DNA from: Tachypleus tridentatus
Lineage: Eukaryota > Arthropoda > Merostomata > Xiphosura > Limulidae
Direction of reading: 5' to 3'
Assembly (NCBI RefSeq): GCF_004210375.1
Contig: NC_134825.1
Location: 806,001 to 870,000 of the forward strand
Length of the DNA: 64,000 bases
In this document: positions 1-11,885 of the stretch, one piece after another
Layout of the letters: every line of letters begins with the position of its first letter
Position numbering within the stretch: the stretch's first letter is position 1
Made by a program: the position numbers and the translations under genes
The notes under the pieces: generated by a model
Database searches by the model: none
Told to the model about the DNA's origin: nothing
What the model saw: only the letters and a program-made list of their open reading frames with translations

Positions 1-417
1 ACTAATCAGTCACTATCATTATGTTGTCAATTCAAGTATGATTTACATTTGATGATAAAAGTTCCACAATCAGAAGACGATGTGCAATGAGGGTCGTTAC
101 ATTATCTAAAGCATTACTTTGTATTACACACGTATTACAAACATAAAAAAATTTAAAACTGTTCTTCTGGTCTTGAGAAACTTAATCTTCTTCATGGGTT
201 ACGTCTTTAAACAGACGTTTCTTCTCTTCAGATGAATCTGCCACAAATAAGAATTTTATTCTACAATAAATGACGGACGTTTTACCTTGGTAACAATTAG
301 AAACTTCAGTTAAATCATAGTTTTACAATAAAATAAATACACAACTTTCTAAACTTTATAACTTCTTTTAAAGCAGAAAAATCTTTATTCATCTTGTAAA
401 TTAATCTCGCTTAAGAT
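1..417. other. AT-rich stretch with no gene seen
   Basis: No open frame of useful length, RNA gene or repeat is apparent. It is the left flank of the 25-bp satellite. Confidence 0.5.
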
Positions 418-3400
418 CACTGAATCAAGTAAGAATACAGACTACTTGATCAAGTAAAAATACAGACTAGTAGATCGTAAAGACTATTAGATAAAGCCAG
501 GATACAGACTAGTAGATCATAAAGACTATTAGATAAAGCCAGGATACAGACTAGTAGATCATACAGACTATTAGATAAAGCCAGGATACAGACTAGTAGA
601 TCATAAAGACTATTAGATAAAGCCAGGATACAGACTAGTAGATAAAGCCAGGATACAGACTAGTAGATCATACAGACTATTAGATAAAGCCAGGATACAG
701 ACTAGTAGATCATAAAGACTATTAGATAAAGCCAGGATACAGACTAGTAGATCATAAAGACTATTAGATAAAGCCAGGATACAGACTAGTAGATCATACA
801 GACTACTAGATAAAGCCAGGATACAGACTAGTAGATCATACAGACTATTAGATAAAGCCAGAATACAGACTGGTAGATCATACAGACTACTAGATCCAGT
901 AAGAATACAAGCTACTGGATCAAGTAAAAATACAGACTAGTAGATCATACAGATTATTAGATTAAGCTAGGATATAGGCTAGTATATTATACAGACTACT
1001 CGATCAAGCCAAGATACAGACTATTAGATCAAACCAGAATACAGACTACTAGATCAAGCCACATTACAGACTACTAGTTCAAGCCAGGATACAGGCAACT
1101 AGATCAAGCCATGATAGCGACAAATATATTAAGCCAGGATACAGGCTACTAGATCAAGCAAGAGTACAAACTACTAGATCAAGTAAAGATACAGACTACT
1201 AGATCAAGTAAAGATACAGACTACTAGATCAAGCAAGAGTACAAACTACTAGATCAAGTAAAAATACAGACTACTAGATCAAACCAAATACAGACTAGTA
1301 GATAAAGCCAGGATACAGACTACTAAATCAAGCCAGGATACAGACTAGTAGATAAAGCCAGGATACAGACTACTAGATCAAGCCAAAATACAGACTACTA
1401 GATCAAGCCAAGATACAGACTATTAGATCAAACCAGAATACAGACTACTAGATCAAGCCACATTACAGACTACTAGTTCAAGCCAGGATACAGGCAACTA
1501 GATCAAGCCATGATAGAGACAAATATATTAAGCCAGGATACAGGCTACTAGATCAAGCAAGAGTACAAACTACTAGATCAAGTAAAGATACAGACTACTA
1601 GATCAAGCAAGAGTACAAACTACTGGATCAAGTAAAAATACAGACTACTAGATCAAACCAAATACAGACTAGTAGATAAAGCCAGGATACAGACTACTAG
1701 ATCAAGCCAGGATACAGACTAGTAGATAAAGCCAGGATACAGACTACTAGATCAAGCCAAAATACAGACTACTAGATCAAGCCAGGATACAGACTACAAG
1801 ATCAAGCCAGGATACAGACTACTAAATCCAGTAAGGATACAGACTACTAGATCAAGTAAAGATACAGATTACTACATCAAGCCAGGATACAGACTACTAG
1901 ATCAAGCAAGAGTACAAACTACTACATCAAGCCAGGATACAGACTACTAGATCAAGCCAAAATACAGACTAGTAGATAAAGCCAGGATACAGACTACTAG
2001 ATCAAGCCAAGATACAGACTACTAAATCCAGCCAGGATACAGACTACTAGATCAAGCCAGGATACAGACTACTAGATCAAGCCAGGATACAGATTACTAG
2101 ATCAAGCCAGGATACAGATTACTAGATCAAGCCAAAATACAGACTAGTAGATATAGCCAGGATACAGACTACCAGATCAAGCCAAAATACAGACTAGTAA
2201 ATAAAGCCAGGATACAGACTACTAGATCAAGCCAAAATACAGACTAGTAGATAAAGCCAGGATACAGACTACTAGATCAAGCCAAGATACAGACTACTAG
2301 ATCAAGCCAGGATACAGACTACTAGATCAAGCCAGGATACAGATTACTAGATCAAGCCAAAATACAGACTAGTAGATAAAGCCAGGATACAGACTACCAG
2401 ATCAAGCCAAAATACAGACTAGTAAATAAAGCCAGGATACAGACTACTAGATCAGGCCAGGATACAGACTACTAAATCCAGCCAGGATACAGACTACTAG
2501 ATCAAGCCAAAATACAGACTAGTAGATAAAGCCAGGATACAGACGACTAGATCAAGCCATGTTACAGACTACTAGATCAAGCCAGGATACAGACTACTCG
2601 ATCAAGCCAAGATACAGACTATTAGATCAAACCAGAATACAGACTACTAGATCAAGCCACATTACAGACTACTAGTTCAAGCCAGGATACAGGCAACTAG
2701 ATCAAGCCATGATAGAGACAAATATATTAAGCCAGGATACAGGCTACTAGATCAAGCAAGAGTACAAACTACTAGATCAAGTAAAGATACAGACTACTAG
2801 ATCAAGCAAGAGTACAAACTACTAGATCAAGTAAAAATACAGACTACTAGATCAAACCAAATACAGACTAGTAGATAAAGCCAGGATACAGACTACTAGA
2901 TCAAGCCAGGATACAGACTAGTAGATAAAGCCAGGATACAGACTACTAGATCAAGCCAAAATACAGACTACTAGATCAAGCCAGGATACAGACTACAAGA
3001 TCAAGCCAGGATACAGACTACTAAATCCAGTAAGGATACAGACTACTAGATCAAGTAAAGATACAGATTACTACATCAAGCCAGGATACAGACTACTAGA
3101 TCAAGCAAGAGTACAAACTACTACATCAAGCCAGGATACAGACTACTAGATCAAGCCAAAATACAGACTAGTAGATAAAGCCAGGATACAGACTACTAGA
3201 TCAAGCCAAGATACAGACTACTAAATCCAGCCAGGATACAGACTACTAGATCAAGCCAGGATACAGACTACTAGATCAAGCCAGGATACAGATTACTAGA
3301 TCAAGCCAGGATACAGATTACTAGATCAAGCCAAAATACAGACTAGTAGATATAGCCAGGATACAGACTACCAGATCAAGCCAAAATACAGACTAGTAAA

Positions 3401-6400
3401 TAAAGCCAGGATACAGACTACTAGATCAGGCCAGGATACAGACTACTAGATCAAGCCAAAATACAGACTAGTAGATAAAGCCAGGATACAGACTACTAGA
3501 TCAAGCCAAGATACAGACTACTAGATCAAGCCAGGATACAGACTACTAGATCAAGCCAGGATACAGATTACTAGATCAAGCCAAAATACAGACTAGTAGA
3601 TAAAGCCAGGATACAGACTACCAGATCAAGCCAAAATACAGACTAGTAAATAAAGCCAGGATACAGACTACTAGATCAGGCCAGGATACAGACTACTAAA
3701 TCCAGCCAGGATACAGACTACAAGATCAAGCCAAAATACAGACTAGTAGATAAAGCCAGGATACAGACGACTAGATCAAGCCATGTTACAGACTACTAGA
3801 TCAAGCCAGGATACAGACTACTCGATCAAGCCAAGATACAGACTATTAGATCAAACCAGAATACAGACTACTAGATCAAGCCACATTACAGACTACTAAT
3901 TCAAGCCAGGATACAGGCAACTAGATCAAGCCATGATAGAGACAAATATATTAAGCCAGGATACAGGCTACTAGATCAAGCAAGAGTACAAACTACTAGA
4001 TCAAGTAAAGATACAGACTACTAGATCAAGCAAGAGTACAAACTACTAGATCAAGTAAAAATACAGACTACTAGATCAAACCAAATACAAACTAGTAGAT
4101 AAAGCCAGGATACAGACTACTAGATCAAGCCAGGATACAGACTAGTAGATAAAGCCAGGATACAGACTACTAGATCAAGCCAAAATACAGACTAGTAGAT
4201 AAAGCCAGGATACAGACGACTAGATCAAGCCATGTTACAGACTACTAGATCAAGCCAGGATACAGACTACTCGATCAAGCCAAGATACAGACTATTAGAT
4301 CAAACCAGAATACAGACTACAAGATCAAGCCACATTACAGACTACTAGTTCAAGCCAGGATACAGGCAACTAGATCAAGCCATGATAGAGACAAATATAT
4401 TAAGCCAGGATACAGGCTACTAGATTAAGCAAGAGTACAAACTACTAGATCAAGTAAAGATACAGACTACTAGATCAAGCAAGAGTACAAACTACTAGAT
4501 CAAGTAAAAATACAGACTACTAGATCAAACCAAATACAGACTAGTAGATAAAGCCAGGATACAGACTACTAGATCAAGCCAGGATACAGACTAGTAGATA
4601 AAGCCAGGATACAGACTACTAGATCAAGCCAAAATACAGACTACTAGATCAAGCCAAGATACAGACTATTAGATCAAATCAGAATACAGACTACTAGATC
4701 AAGCCACATTACAGACTACTAGTTCAAGCCAGGATACAGGCAACTAGATCAAGCCATGATAGAGACAAATATATTAAGCCAGGATACAGGCTACTAGATC
4801 AAGCAAGAGTACAAACTACTAGATCAAGTAAAGATACAGACTACTAGATCAAGCAAGAGTACAAACTACTAGATCAAGTAAAAATACAGACTACTAGATC
4901 AAACCAAATACAGACTAGTAGATAAAGCCAGGATACAGACTACTAGATCAAGCCAGGATACAGACTAGTAGATAAAGCCAGGATACAGACTACTAGATCA
5001 AGCCAAAATACAGACTACTAGATCAAGCCAGGATACAGACTACAAGATCAAGCCAGGATACAGACTACTAAATCCAGTAAGGATACAGACTACTAGATCA
5101 AGCAAGAATACAAACTACTAGATCAAGTAAAGATACAGATTACTACATTAAGCCAGGATACAGACTACTAGATCAAGCAAGAGTACAAACTACTACATCA
5201 AGCCAGGATACAGACTACTAGATCAAGCCAAAATACAGACTAGTAGATAAAGCCAGGATACAGACTACTAGATCAAGCCAAGATACAGACTACTAAATCC
5301 AGCCAGGATACAGACTACTAGATCAAGCCAGGATACAGACTACTAGATCAAGCCAGGATACAGATTACTAGATCAAGCCAGGATACAGATTACTAGATCA
5401 AGCCAAAATACAGACTAGTAGATATAGCCAGGATACAGACTACCAGATCAAGCCAAAATACAGACTAGTAAATAAAGCCAGGATACAGACTACTAGATCA
5501 GGCCAGGATACAGACTACTAAATCCAGCCAGGATACAGACTACTAGATCAAGCCAAAATACAGACTAGTAGATAAAGCCAGGATACAGACTACTAGATCA
5601 AGCCAAGATACAGACTACTAGATCAAGCCAGGATACAGACTACTAGATCAAGCCAGGATACAGATTACTAGATCAAGCCAAAATACAGACTAGTAGATAA
5701 AGCCAGGATACAGACTACCAGATCAAGCCAAAATACAGACTAGTAAATAAAGCCAGGATACAGACTACTAGATCAGGCCAGGATACAGACTACTAAATCC
5801 AGCCAGGATACAGACTACTAAATCCAGCCAGGATACAGACTACTAGATCAAGCCAAAATACAGACTAGTAGATAAAGCCAGGATACAGACGACTAGATCA
5901 AGCCATGTTACAGACTACTAGATCAAGCCAGGATACAGACTACTAGATCAAGCCAGGATACAGACTACTAAATCAAGCCAAAATACAGACTAGTAGATAA
6001 AGCCAGGATACAGACTACTAGATCAAGCCATGTTACAGACTACTAGATCAAGCCAGGATACAGACTACTAGATCAAGCCATGTTACAGACTACTAGATCA
6101 AGCCAGGATACAGACCACTAGATCAAGCCAAAATACAGACTAGTAGATAAAGCCAGGATACAGACTACTAGATCAAGCCAAGATACAGACTAGTAAATGA
6201 AGCCAGGATACAGACTACTAGATCAAGCCAAGATACAGACTAGTAAATGAAGCCAAGATACAGACTACTAGATCAAGCCAGGATATAGACTACTTGATCA
6301 GGTAAGGATACAGACTGCTAGATCAAGCCATGTTACAGAGTACTAGGCCAATCCATGTTACAGACTACTAGATCAAGCCAGGATACAGACTACTAGATCA

Positions 6401-6470
6401 AGCCAGCATACAGACTACTAGAACAAGCCAGCATACAGACTACTAGATCAAGCTGGGATGCAGATTACTG
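418..6470. repeat. 25-bp satellite array with higher-order repeats
   Basis: About 6 kb of head-to-tail 25-bp units built around 'ctagatcaagccaggatac' followed by 'agacta'. Two main unit types alternate: one with 'tagatcaagcc', the other with 'agtagataaagcc'. Units diverge at the left edge (418-480) and right edge (6,280-6,470). A distinctive multi-unit block containing 'catgatagagacaaatatat' recurs at about 1,110 (one-base variant), 1,509, 2,708, 3,932, 4,381 and 4,755. Spacings of 399, 1199, 1224, 449 and 374 are close to multiples of 25, so blocks of 15-49 units were copied as larger repeats. No coding content is seen. Confidence 0.97.
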
Positions 6471-6590
6471 AATCACTTGTATGTAAAGGTTACAAGATAG
6501 AATGGACGAGAATTGCATTGCAATCAGATCAGTTGAGAGGAAGAGATATTTCAGTTGAAATGTCTGTTGGTCATAGCAGACAAATACATA

Positions 6591-6596
6591 TTTATT
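6591..6596 (-). other. Candidate polyadenylation signal of gene A
   Basis: AATAAA on the minus strand, about 77 bases past the stop codon of the membrane-protein exon. Placement is plausible, but the hexamer is common by chance in AT-rich DNA. Confidence 0.45.
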
Positions 6597-6672
6597 ATAC
6601 TTTTAGTTAGCCTTTTCATCATTCCTATCTGTAATTCACTAAACATGTGATTCTCAATACGTAAATACCATT

Positions 6673-7005
6673 TTAGAATTTCCCACGATGGTTCATTTCT
6701 CTCTCTGGAGGTTTATCTTGTCTGTTCGTGAAAGACCAGAATGCACATCCTATGAAACAGCATCCGCCGAAGAGGAGTAAAGCGCCAAATACCATCATAA
6801 TCGGACCGATAACACGCCTCGGATTCGAACCTTGATAGCGGTCATAATTTGGATCATCGAATGGAGGAGGTACTTCCGTATATGCTACTCCTGTGATTGC
6901 AGCGCCACCTATCATTAGGCATAGTCCAATGAAAGCCCCGACACATGTGCAGATTGCTATTGCTTGAAAGTTTTTTATACCAATAAATCCTTTTCCAGGT
7001 GCCAT
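6673..7005 (-). CDS. Small two-span membrane protein (gene A), last coding exon
   Basis: A 110-residue open frame starting MAPGKGFIGIK and ending at TAA. It has two hydrophobic segments, about residues 14-41 (rich in Ala, Gly, Cys) and 65-92 (with GGCCFIGCAFW). A polar Pro/Asp/Tyr-rich loop with PPPFDDPNYDRY separates them, and a short charged tail ends NHRGKF. The frame runs open further upstream, but a good 3' splice acceptor (pyrimidine-rich, TATATTTTAG on the minus strand) lies 5 bases before this ATG, and the ATG has a strong context (AACATGG). I therefore take this ATG as the start and the upstream open frame as intron. The layout resembles the exon at 22.8-23.2 kb on the same strand. 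I do not recognise the family. Expression is inferred from intactness, splice signal and composition. Confidence 0.72.
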   Translation of the reverse strand: MAPGKGFIGIKNFQAIAICTCVGAFIGLCLMIGGAAITGVAYTEVPPPFDDPNYDRYQGSNPRRVIGPIMMVFGALLLFGGCCFIGCAFWSFTNRQDKPPEREMNHRGKF

Positions 7006-7010
7006 GTTTC

Positions 7011-7026
7011 CTAAAATATATAAAGA
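7011..7026 (-). other. 3' splice acceptor upstream of gene A ATG
   Basis: The minus strand reads a T-rich tract ending in TTTTAG directly before GAAACATGG. This implies at least one 5' exon at higher coordinates, which I could not locate. Confidence 0.6.
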
Positions 7027-7179
7027 AAATTCATTTTCATTCAAAGAGTCAAAAGAGCAGGAAAATATTCTGAAACAAACAAGAAGACGTTTATTTCTAT
7101 AAGTGTACCTGCAACACAAACGAAAAAATATTATGATAGTGTATGCGTACACGTTCTTAAAAGTACTGAGAAGAAACAA

Positions 7180-7639
7180 TACAAACCATTGGTAATAACA
7201 TAGATTATAAAGTTCGCTTGACAGGAACTAACGTATTAAAATGCTGAAGCGAAACAAATTAGAGATTCAGAATCGTTCATACGTGACAGTTAGCAAACAC
7301 AAGTTCAAGTAACTATTATAAAATATCAATAGATCGAAATATCTACATGTAATCTGGAATTTTGTCTGAATCCATTAATCTATAAATATCTACATGTAAT
7401 CTGGAATTTTGTCTATAGATGAAGTAAATATTTTCTTGAAACAAGTCATACATATGAAATAACGAAGGTTACTGTTTTTACTAGACCTAAAACAAAAAAG
7501 GGACGCCACTCAAGTTAATAGTAATTAGAATTTTTAGTGGTTTCAATTCCCCATTGGAAGACCTTTCTTAGACTTGGTAAGCAAAGAATAATAACAGACT
7601 GGAATATCAAGTTATCTTCTCTTTCGGGATATTTTGTAA
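7180..7639. repeat. Non-coding stretch with a 47-bp duplication
   Basis: Probably intron or 5' flank of gene A. The only structure seen is a direct duplication ('atatctacatgtaatctgga' at about 7,339 and 7,386). Confidence 0.5.
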
Positions 7640-7985
7640 TCAGAGAATGTTCAACGTCTCTGAGTCTACATGTAAATTAATTGTGGTAATGTTTACTGAA
7701 CACTTGTCTACATCTAATGTCTCTGTGGTAATGTATAGTGATGACTCATCTACATGTAAAACATCTGTGGTAATGTATACTGATAACTTGTCTATATGTA
7801 AAACATCTGTGGTAATGTATACTGATAACTTGTCTATATGTAAAACATCTGTGGTAATGTATAGTGATGACTCATCTACGTGTAAAACATCTGTGGTAAT
7901 GTATAGTGATGACTCATCTACGTGTAAAACATCTGTGGTAATGTATACTGATAACTTGTCTATATGTAAAGGAACTGTGTTAATA
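7640..7985. repeat. 42-bp minisatellite, left part of a split array
   Basis: About eight units with core 'catctgtggtaatgtatac' and 'tgtctatatgtaaaa'. The period is 42 bases, a multiple of three, so both strands stay open; this is not evidence of coding. Related units resume at 9,446 beyond the Penelope-like element. Confidence 0.93.
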
Positions 7986-8105
7986 TATATATGTAAAAAC
8001 AGCTCATTTGGGTTGAGAAAATATTTTACGTAGAGGAGCGAACAACGTTTCGACCTTCTTCGGTCATCGTCAGGTTCACGAAGAAAGAAAGAGGTAACTG
8101 ACCGG
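7986..8105 (-). repeat. Left inverted terminal repeat of Penelope-like element
   Basis: Matches 9,296-9,415 in inverted orientation with scattered differences, including 'gggttgagaaaatatttta' and the hammerhead-like segment. It lies 3' of the endonuclease on the coding strand, as the terminal pseudo-LTRs of Penelope elements do. Confidence 0.85.
8040..8077 (-). ncRNA. Hammerhead-like ribozyme motif, copy 1
   Basis: On the minus strand: GAAC, then CTGACGA, one extra T, GACC-GAAGAA-GGTC, GAAAC, GTT, GTTC. GAAC/GTTC would form stem I and GACC/GGTC stem II. The self-complementary ACGT after GAA would allow stem III between two molecules. Hammerhead motifs with very short stem III are described in Penelope-like terminal repeats. 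The extra T beside stem II departs from the textbook core, so activity is uncertain. Confidence 0.6.
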
Positions 8106-8204
8106 AAGCTGACCAAATGTTTGAAAGGGGTTGTGTAACTGGGTGTCAGAATGAAGTGGGCGGTGTTAGATGTTTGAATATATAATTTTATTTATTTTGT
8201 TATA

Positions 8205-8642
8205 TTAATATAGGTATAAAGGCGTTCCTTTATATTGGTTTATTTTGGGTTTAAGTTGTTGTATAAGTAAGGCTTCTTTAATTTTGCGTTTGTTTATGTT
8301 TGTTTCTTTATTTAGTATTTGAGTGTTTTCTATGGTTATGTTGTGGTTATTTGACTTGCAGTGTTCGAAAACGTGTGAAGGTGACTTTTTATGTTCTTTG
8401 AATCTGGTTTCCATTTTTCTACTTGTTTCTCCAATATAGAAATCGTGGCAGTTATCACATTGCATTTTATAAATAATGTTGGTGTGGTGTTTGTCAGTGT
8501 AATTTTTACATAGCATAGACCTAAATTTTGTGCCTGGTTTTTGAATAAATTTGGTATTAACTGGAATATCATATTTTGTTACTAGTTTTGCCAAATGTTG
8601 GTTATTTTTCTGCTGATGTCGGGAATATATGGTATACAGCAC
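8205..8642 (-). pseudogene. GIY-YIG endonuclease domain of Penelope-like element
   Basis: A 145-residue open frame, the C-terminal module of the Penelope polyprotein, which in the family nicks target DNA for priming. The GIY-like motif is NIIYKM, then CDNCH with a metal-binding Cys pair, then FYIGET, then the conserved arginine region SRKMETRFKEH. A Lys/Asn-rich tail ends in PLYLY. The module itself is uninterrupted, but it is out of frame with the upstream reverse transcriptase and cannot be expressed as the usual fusion. Composition is as AT-rich as the surroundings. Confidence 0.85.
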
Positions 8643-8787
8643 TATATGGTTTCCTGATTATTTAATTCGTGAGATATATTTACTTTTGTTGGTTGATTTT
8701 GCTTTCTGTCTAGGTGTGTGCGTATAATGTTTTCTACGATTTGTGGAGGAAACTTATTGATGTTGATGAAGTATTGTTTTATTTTGT

Positions 8788-9300
8788 CTAATTCATCGTT
8801 AATTTATTTGGTGAGCATAGTTTTATGGCTGTGTTTATTTGGTTTCTTAGTATGTTGAGTTTTTGTTTTGTTTCGTGTGCTGAGTCCCAAGGAATGTGTA
8901 GTCCAGTATGGGTGATTTTTCGGTGGATTTCTGTTTTAAATTGTGTATCGGTTCTTGTAATTTTGAGGTTAAGAAATGATATTTGATTGTTTTCTTCCTG
9001 TTCACATGTGAAGTTAATGTTGGGATGTATAGAGTTAATGTGATTGAAAAAAATAAGTGTGTTCTGTATATGTGAAACCTGCAATTGTGTCGTCTACGTA
9101 TCTGTACCAATATAGTGGTGGATGTAATGCTGTGTTAATTGCTTGTGTTTCAATTTGTGTCATAAAAATATTGGCTAGAACTGGTGATACTGGGTTGCCC
9201 ATGCTTTGGCCATTTGTTTGTATATAGTTGTGGTTGTTGAACATAAAGTTTGTCTTCATCGTGGTGAATTCTATGAGGGTTGCTAATTTGTCAGCTTTCA
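8788..9300 (-). pseudogene. Reverse transcriptase C-terminal fragment of Penelope-like element
   Basis: Two overlapping frames. The upstream one (9,259-9,035) has the template-grip motif GQSMGNPVSPVLANIFM and the catalytic YVDD box in YRYVDDTIAGF. The second (9,084-8,788) continues with FLNLKITRTD and HTGLHIPWDS, typical of sequence after the Penelope catalytic box. The shift falls just after YVDD, and a stop precedes the endonuclease. All palm and finger motifs upstream of GQSMG are missing, because the frame is cut off at the right inverted repeat near 9,297. Inactive. Confidence 0.85.
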
Positions 9301-9415
9301 GTTAGTTACCTCTTTATATCTTTATGAACCTGACGATGACCGAAGAAGGTCGAAACGTTGTTCGATCTCCTATGTAAAATATTTTCTCAACCCAAACGAG
9401 CCGTTTTACATATAT
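9296..9415 (+). repeat. Right inverted terminal repeat of Penelope-like element
   Basis: Inverted copy of 7,986-8,105, in the orientation opposite to the coding strand. It starts with 'agttacctcttt'-like sequence exactly where the reverse transcriptase is lost and ends at 'tttgggttgag' / 'acatatatat'. Beyond it, 'ttctctacaagtaggttttc' may be further terminal sequence. Confidence 0.82.
9326..9363 (+). ncRNA. Hammerhead-like ribozyme motif, copy 2
   Basis: The same 38-base arrangement as complement(8040..8077), with every core base kept: CTGACGA, GACC/GGTC stem, GAAAC, and GAAC/GTTC flanks. Flanking bases have diverged while the core has not, which could be chance or past constraint. Confidence 0.6.
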
Positions 9416-9445
9416 ATTTCTCTACAAGTAGGTTTTCTCGACATC

Positions 9446-9931
9446 ACTGTGTTAATATATGCAGATAACTTGTCCACATGTAAGGCATCTGTGATAATGT
9501 ATACTGATGAATTGTCTATATGCAAAGGAACTGTGTTAATGTATGCAGATAACCTGTACACATGTAAAGCATGTATGGTAATGTATACTGATGACTTGTC
9601 TTCACCTAAAGAAACAGTGGCTATATATATACTGATGACTTGTCTTCACCTAAAAAAACAGTGGCTATATATATATACTGATGACTTGTCTTCACCTAAA
9701 GAAACAGTGGTTTTATATATATACTGATGACTTGTCTTCACCTAAAGAAACAATGGTTTTATATATATACTGATGACTTGTCTTCACCTAAAGAAACAGT
9801 GGCTATATATATATACTGATGACTTGTCTTCATTTAAAGAAACAGTGGTTATATATATACTGATGACTTGTTTTCACCTAAAGAAACAGTGGTTATATAT
9901 ATACTGATGACTTGTCTTCACCTAAAGAAGT
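9446..9931. repeat. 42- to 46-bp minisatellite, right part of a split array
   Basis: Begins with units like those at 7,640-7,985 and shifts into about eight copies of a longer 44-46-bp unit. That unit contains 'ctgatgacttgtcttcacct' and 'aaagaaacagtgg', with length changes in an AT dinucleotide run. Confidence 0.93.
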
Positions 9932-10690
9932 AAGTAATAAATTAAAAGCGATTTTTTTTCTAACACAACAGCACTAATTGGTTTTTTTGAATAATGCGGA
10001 ACAATGAAACTATTTTGTAACACAACAACACTGGTTGAATGATATGTTTAGTACGTTATGAAACTGGCTGTTGTTTTAATCAATAATTACAATTTGAGGA
10101 AGAAAATGAATTTTTTCTGGAAGTTTTGTTATTTAATAGTTTGATATTAGGTGTTGAATTTTTTTGGTAGTTTTGGAAGTTAATAGTGTGAAAAGAGGCT
10201 GTTAATTGATAACAGAATATATAACGAGAAAATTGGTTCATACTTGTGTAAATTAGATATAAACTATATAACAAGGGAATAGTTTTATATGTATTTAAAT
10301 TAAATATAAACTGTTTAAGAAAGGAACAGTGTTATATGTGTTTAAATATAAACTATATAACTCGGGGATAGTTTTATATATATTCAAACTTAATGCCAGC
10401 TGTATAAGAAGGGAATAGTTTGTAGATGTGTAAATGTAATACATACTATATATTAATGGAATAGTTTCATACGTGTTCAGATTAAACTATGAAACAAGGT
10501 AATATTTTCATATATGTATACATTAAACTATGTCACAAGGGAACAATTTTTTACGTGTTTAAAGTAAATACAAACTATGTAACAAGGGAATAGTTTCATA
10601 CTCTTTAAATTAAGTATAAATTAGTATAGTTTTTTTTCTAAACATTGGATAGTTCATTTAGAATTTTCGAAAGTTTCCAATATTACTTTC
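9932..10690. repeat. Degenerate tandem repeat, about 50-60 bp
   Basis: From about 10,240 to 10,620 the pattern 'aactatataacaagggaata' plus 'gttttatatgtgtttaaatt' recurs with strong divergence, about six or seven times. The first 300 bases show nothing clear. Confidence 0.65.
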
Positions 10691-10786
10691 AGTGGTACTT
10701 TTGTAGACTTATAATGTTAGAAATCAGATTTAGATACCAGTGGTACTTTTGTAGACTTATAATGTTAGAAATCAGATTTAGATACC
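10690..10786. repeat. 48-bp tandem duplication
   Basis: Two adjacent, nearly identical copies beginning 'cagtggtacttttgtagact'. Confidence 0.9.
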
Positions 10787-11754
10787 AGTGATGGGTAGAG
10801 TGAATTGTTTATGTTTTTTTCCTTAAATAAAAACAAACAAAAACAATATTTTTTTTCTTTCCTCTACGTGAAAAAGTAAGAAGTGATAGCTTAGAAAATA
10901 TGACGCTAAATATAGCAGTCACAACCCAGTGATATAATACACTGGTATTAAAATAAAATATTGTATTCTTATTTATAACACAAGTAACGATTAAAAATGT
11001 TTATTTTATCATTTGTTCAATAATGTTAAGTTATTAGATGTTTGAACGTCATTTTTATCATCTAATTTGCTTTATGTTCATTTGTCAACCAATTGTTTAA
11101 AAATATAAAGATCAAAATATATTATATTCTTGATACTTACTGATTTTTTTTGGACAAAGCTCACAAAACTAACGTTGTGGTTCCAATATGGCGTTTAAGT
11201 GATATTAACCGTTGTATTGCTCAAGTTCAGGCTTGGCTGTTGATAAAAGAAGAACAAACAGACTCGTGTACCTGTAGTTTACAGATAAGGCTGGATTTTT
11301 GTTTGCTTCACGCAATACTGATATAAAATAAAAATAATATAAGATAAAAAAAAACAGAGTAGCGAACTTTGAAAACTTAAATATACGTTACTTACTGTAT
11401 TTACGTGTACGATGGTTACAAAGTACAGTTAGTTTAGAGATTGTATTAAATAAAACTACGGTTGGCTTTAAACGGTGAATGTTTTATAATTATAAAGTAA
11501 ACACTTTGCGCTTATTTATTACAGTATCGTACAAATATTTTAAATACGTCAGACTTTGTTACCATACCAACCAATAAATATATCGTAGTGATTGTTTAAA
11601 CACTTTAAACTTATTTGTTAGAGCAAACTGTAGAATAATGAACAGTAAATGTTTTGTAACAATAAATTAGGTACACTGTACTTATTTATTATATCAATAT
11701 ATGGAATATTTTATTTGTAATCAGACAAAACGTTAGAAAATGGACTTGCCGTAC
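10787..11754. other. AT-rich stretch with no gene seen
   Basis: No convincing frame, repeat or RNA. It could be intronic or intergenic. Confidence 0.5.
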
Positions 11755-11832
11755 TCTGTTCTTCACCGGTATCGAAACCCGGTTTCTCCTGTTATAAGTT
11801 CGTAGACATATCGCTGTGCCACTAGGGGGCGT
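11755..11832 (-). repeat. tRNA-derived SINE, family 2, partial
   Basis: On the minus strand a tRNA-like head with an A-box-like 'gtggcacagcga' and a B-box 'gggtttcgatacc'. The body is missing. Family 2 is recognised by 'cccggtttct' and 'ctgtgccact' in the plus orientation. Confidence 0.75.
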
Positions 11833-11885
11833 GTAGAATAGAAGACAATGAATATGTTGTAATTATATTCTTAAGATATTACTTA

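Larger units (their letters stand above)
7986..9445 (-). mobile_element. Penelope-like element, truncated, with inverted termini
   Basis: A retroelement remnant of about 1.45 kb. On the minus strand it carries the end of a reverse transcriptase (motif GQSMGNPVSP, then YRYVDDT) followed by a GIY-YIG endonuclease, the domain order of Penelope-like elements. It is bounded by inverted repeats of about 120 bases (7,986-8,105 and 9,296-9,415), and the right copy abuts the truncated reverse transcriptase. Both copies contain a hammerhead-like core. It sits inside a 42-46-bp minisatellite. 'ctgtgttaatatat' occurs at both edges (7,975 and 9,447) and could be a target duplication or simply array sequence. 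The coding part is frameshifted and inactive. Confidence 0.88.

Noticed and set aside
418-6470. CRISPR array
   Set aside because: Units are contiguous with no unique spacers, and the sequence is eukaryotic.
7006-7179. N-terminal extension of the gene A frame to 168 residues
   Set aside because: The extra part crosses a good splice acceptor, is rich in Phe, Ile and Cys in chance-like order, and the internal ATG has a better context. Taken as intron.
9590-9931. CTGATGA ... GAAAC in the 46-bp minisatellite as tandem hammerhead ribozymes
   Set aside because: The segment between the two core words cannot form a stem II, no suitable cleavage triplet follows, and related units lack CTGATGA. Likely coincidence.
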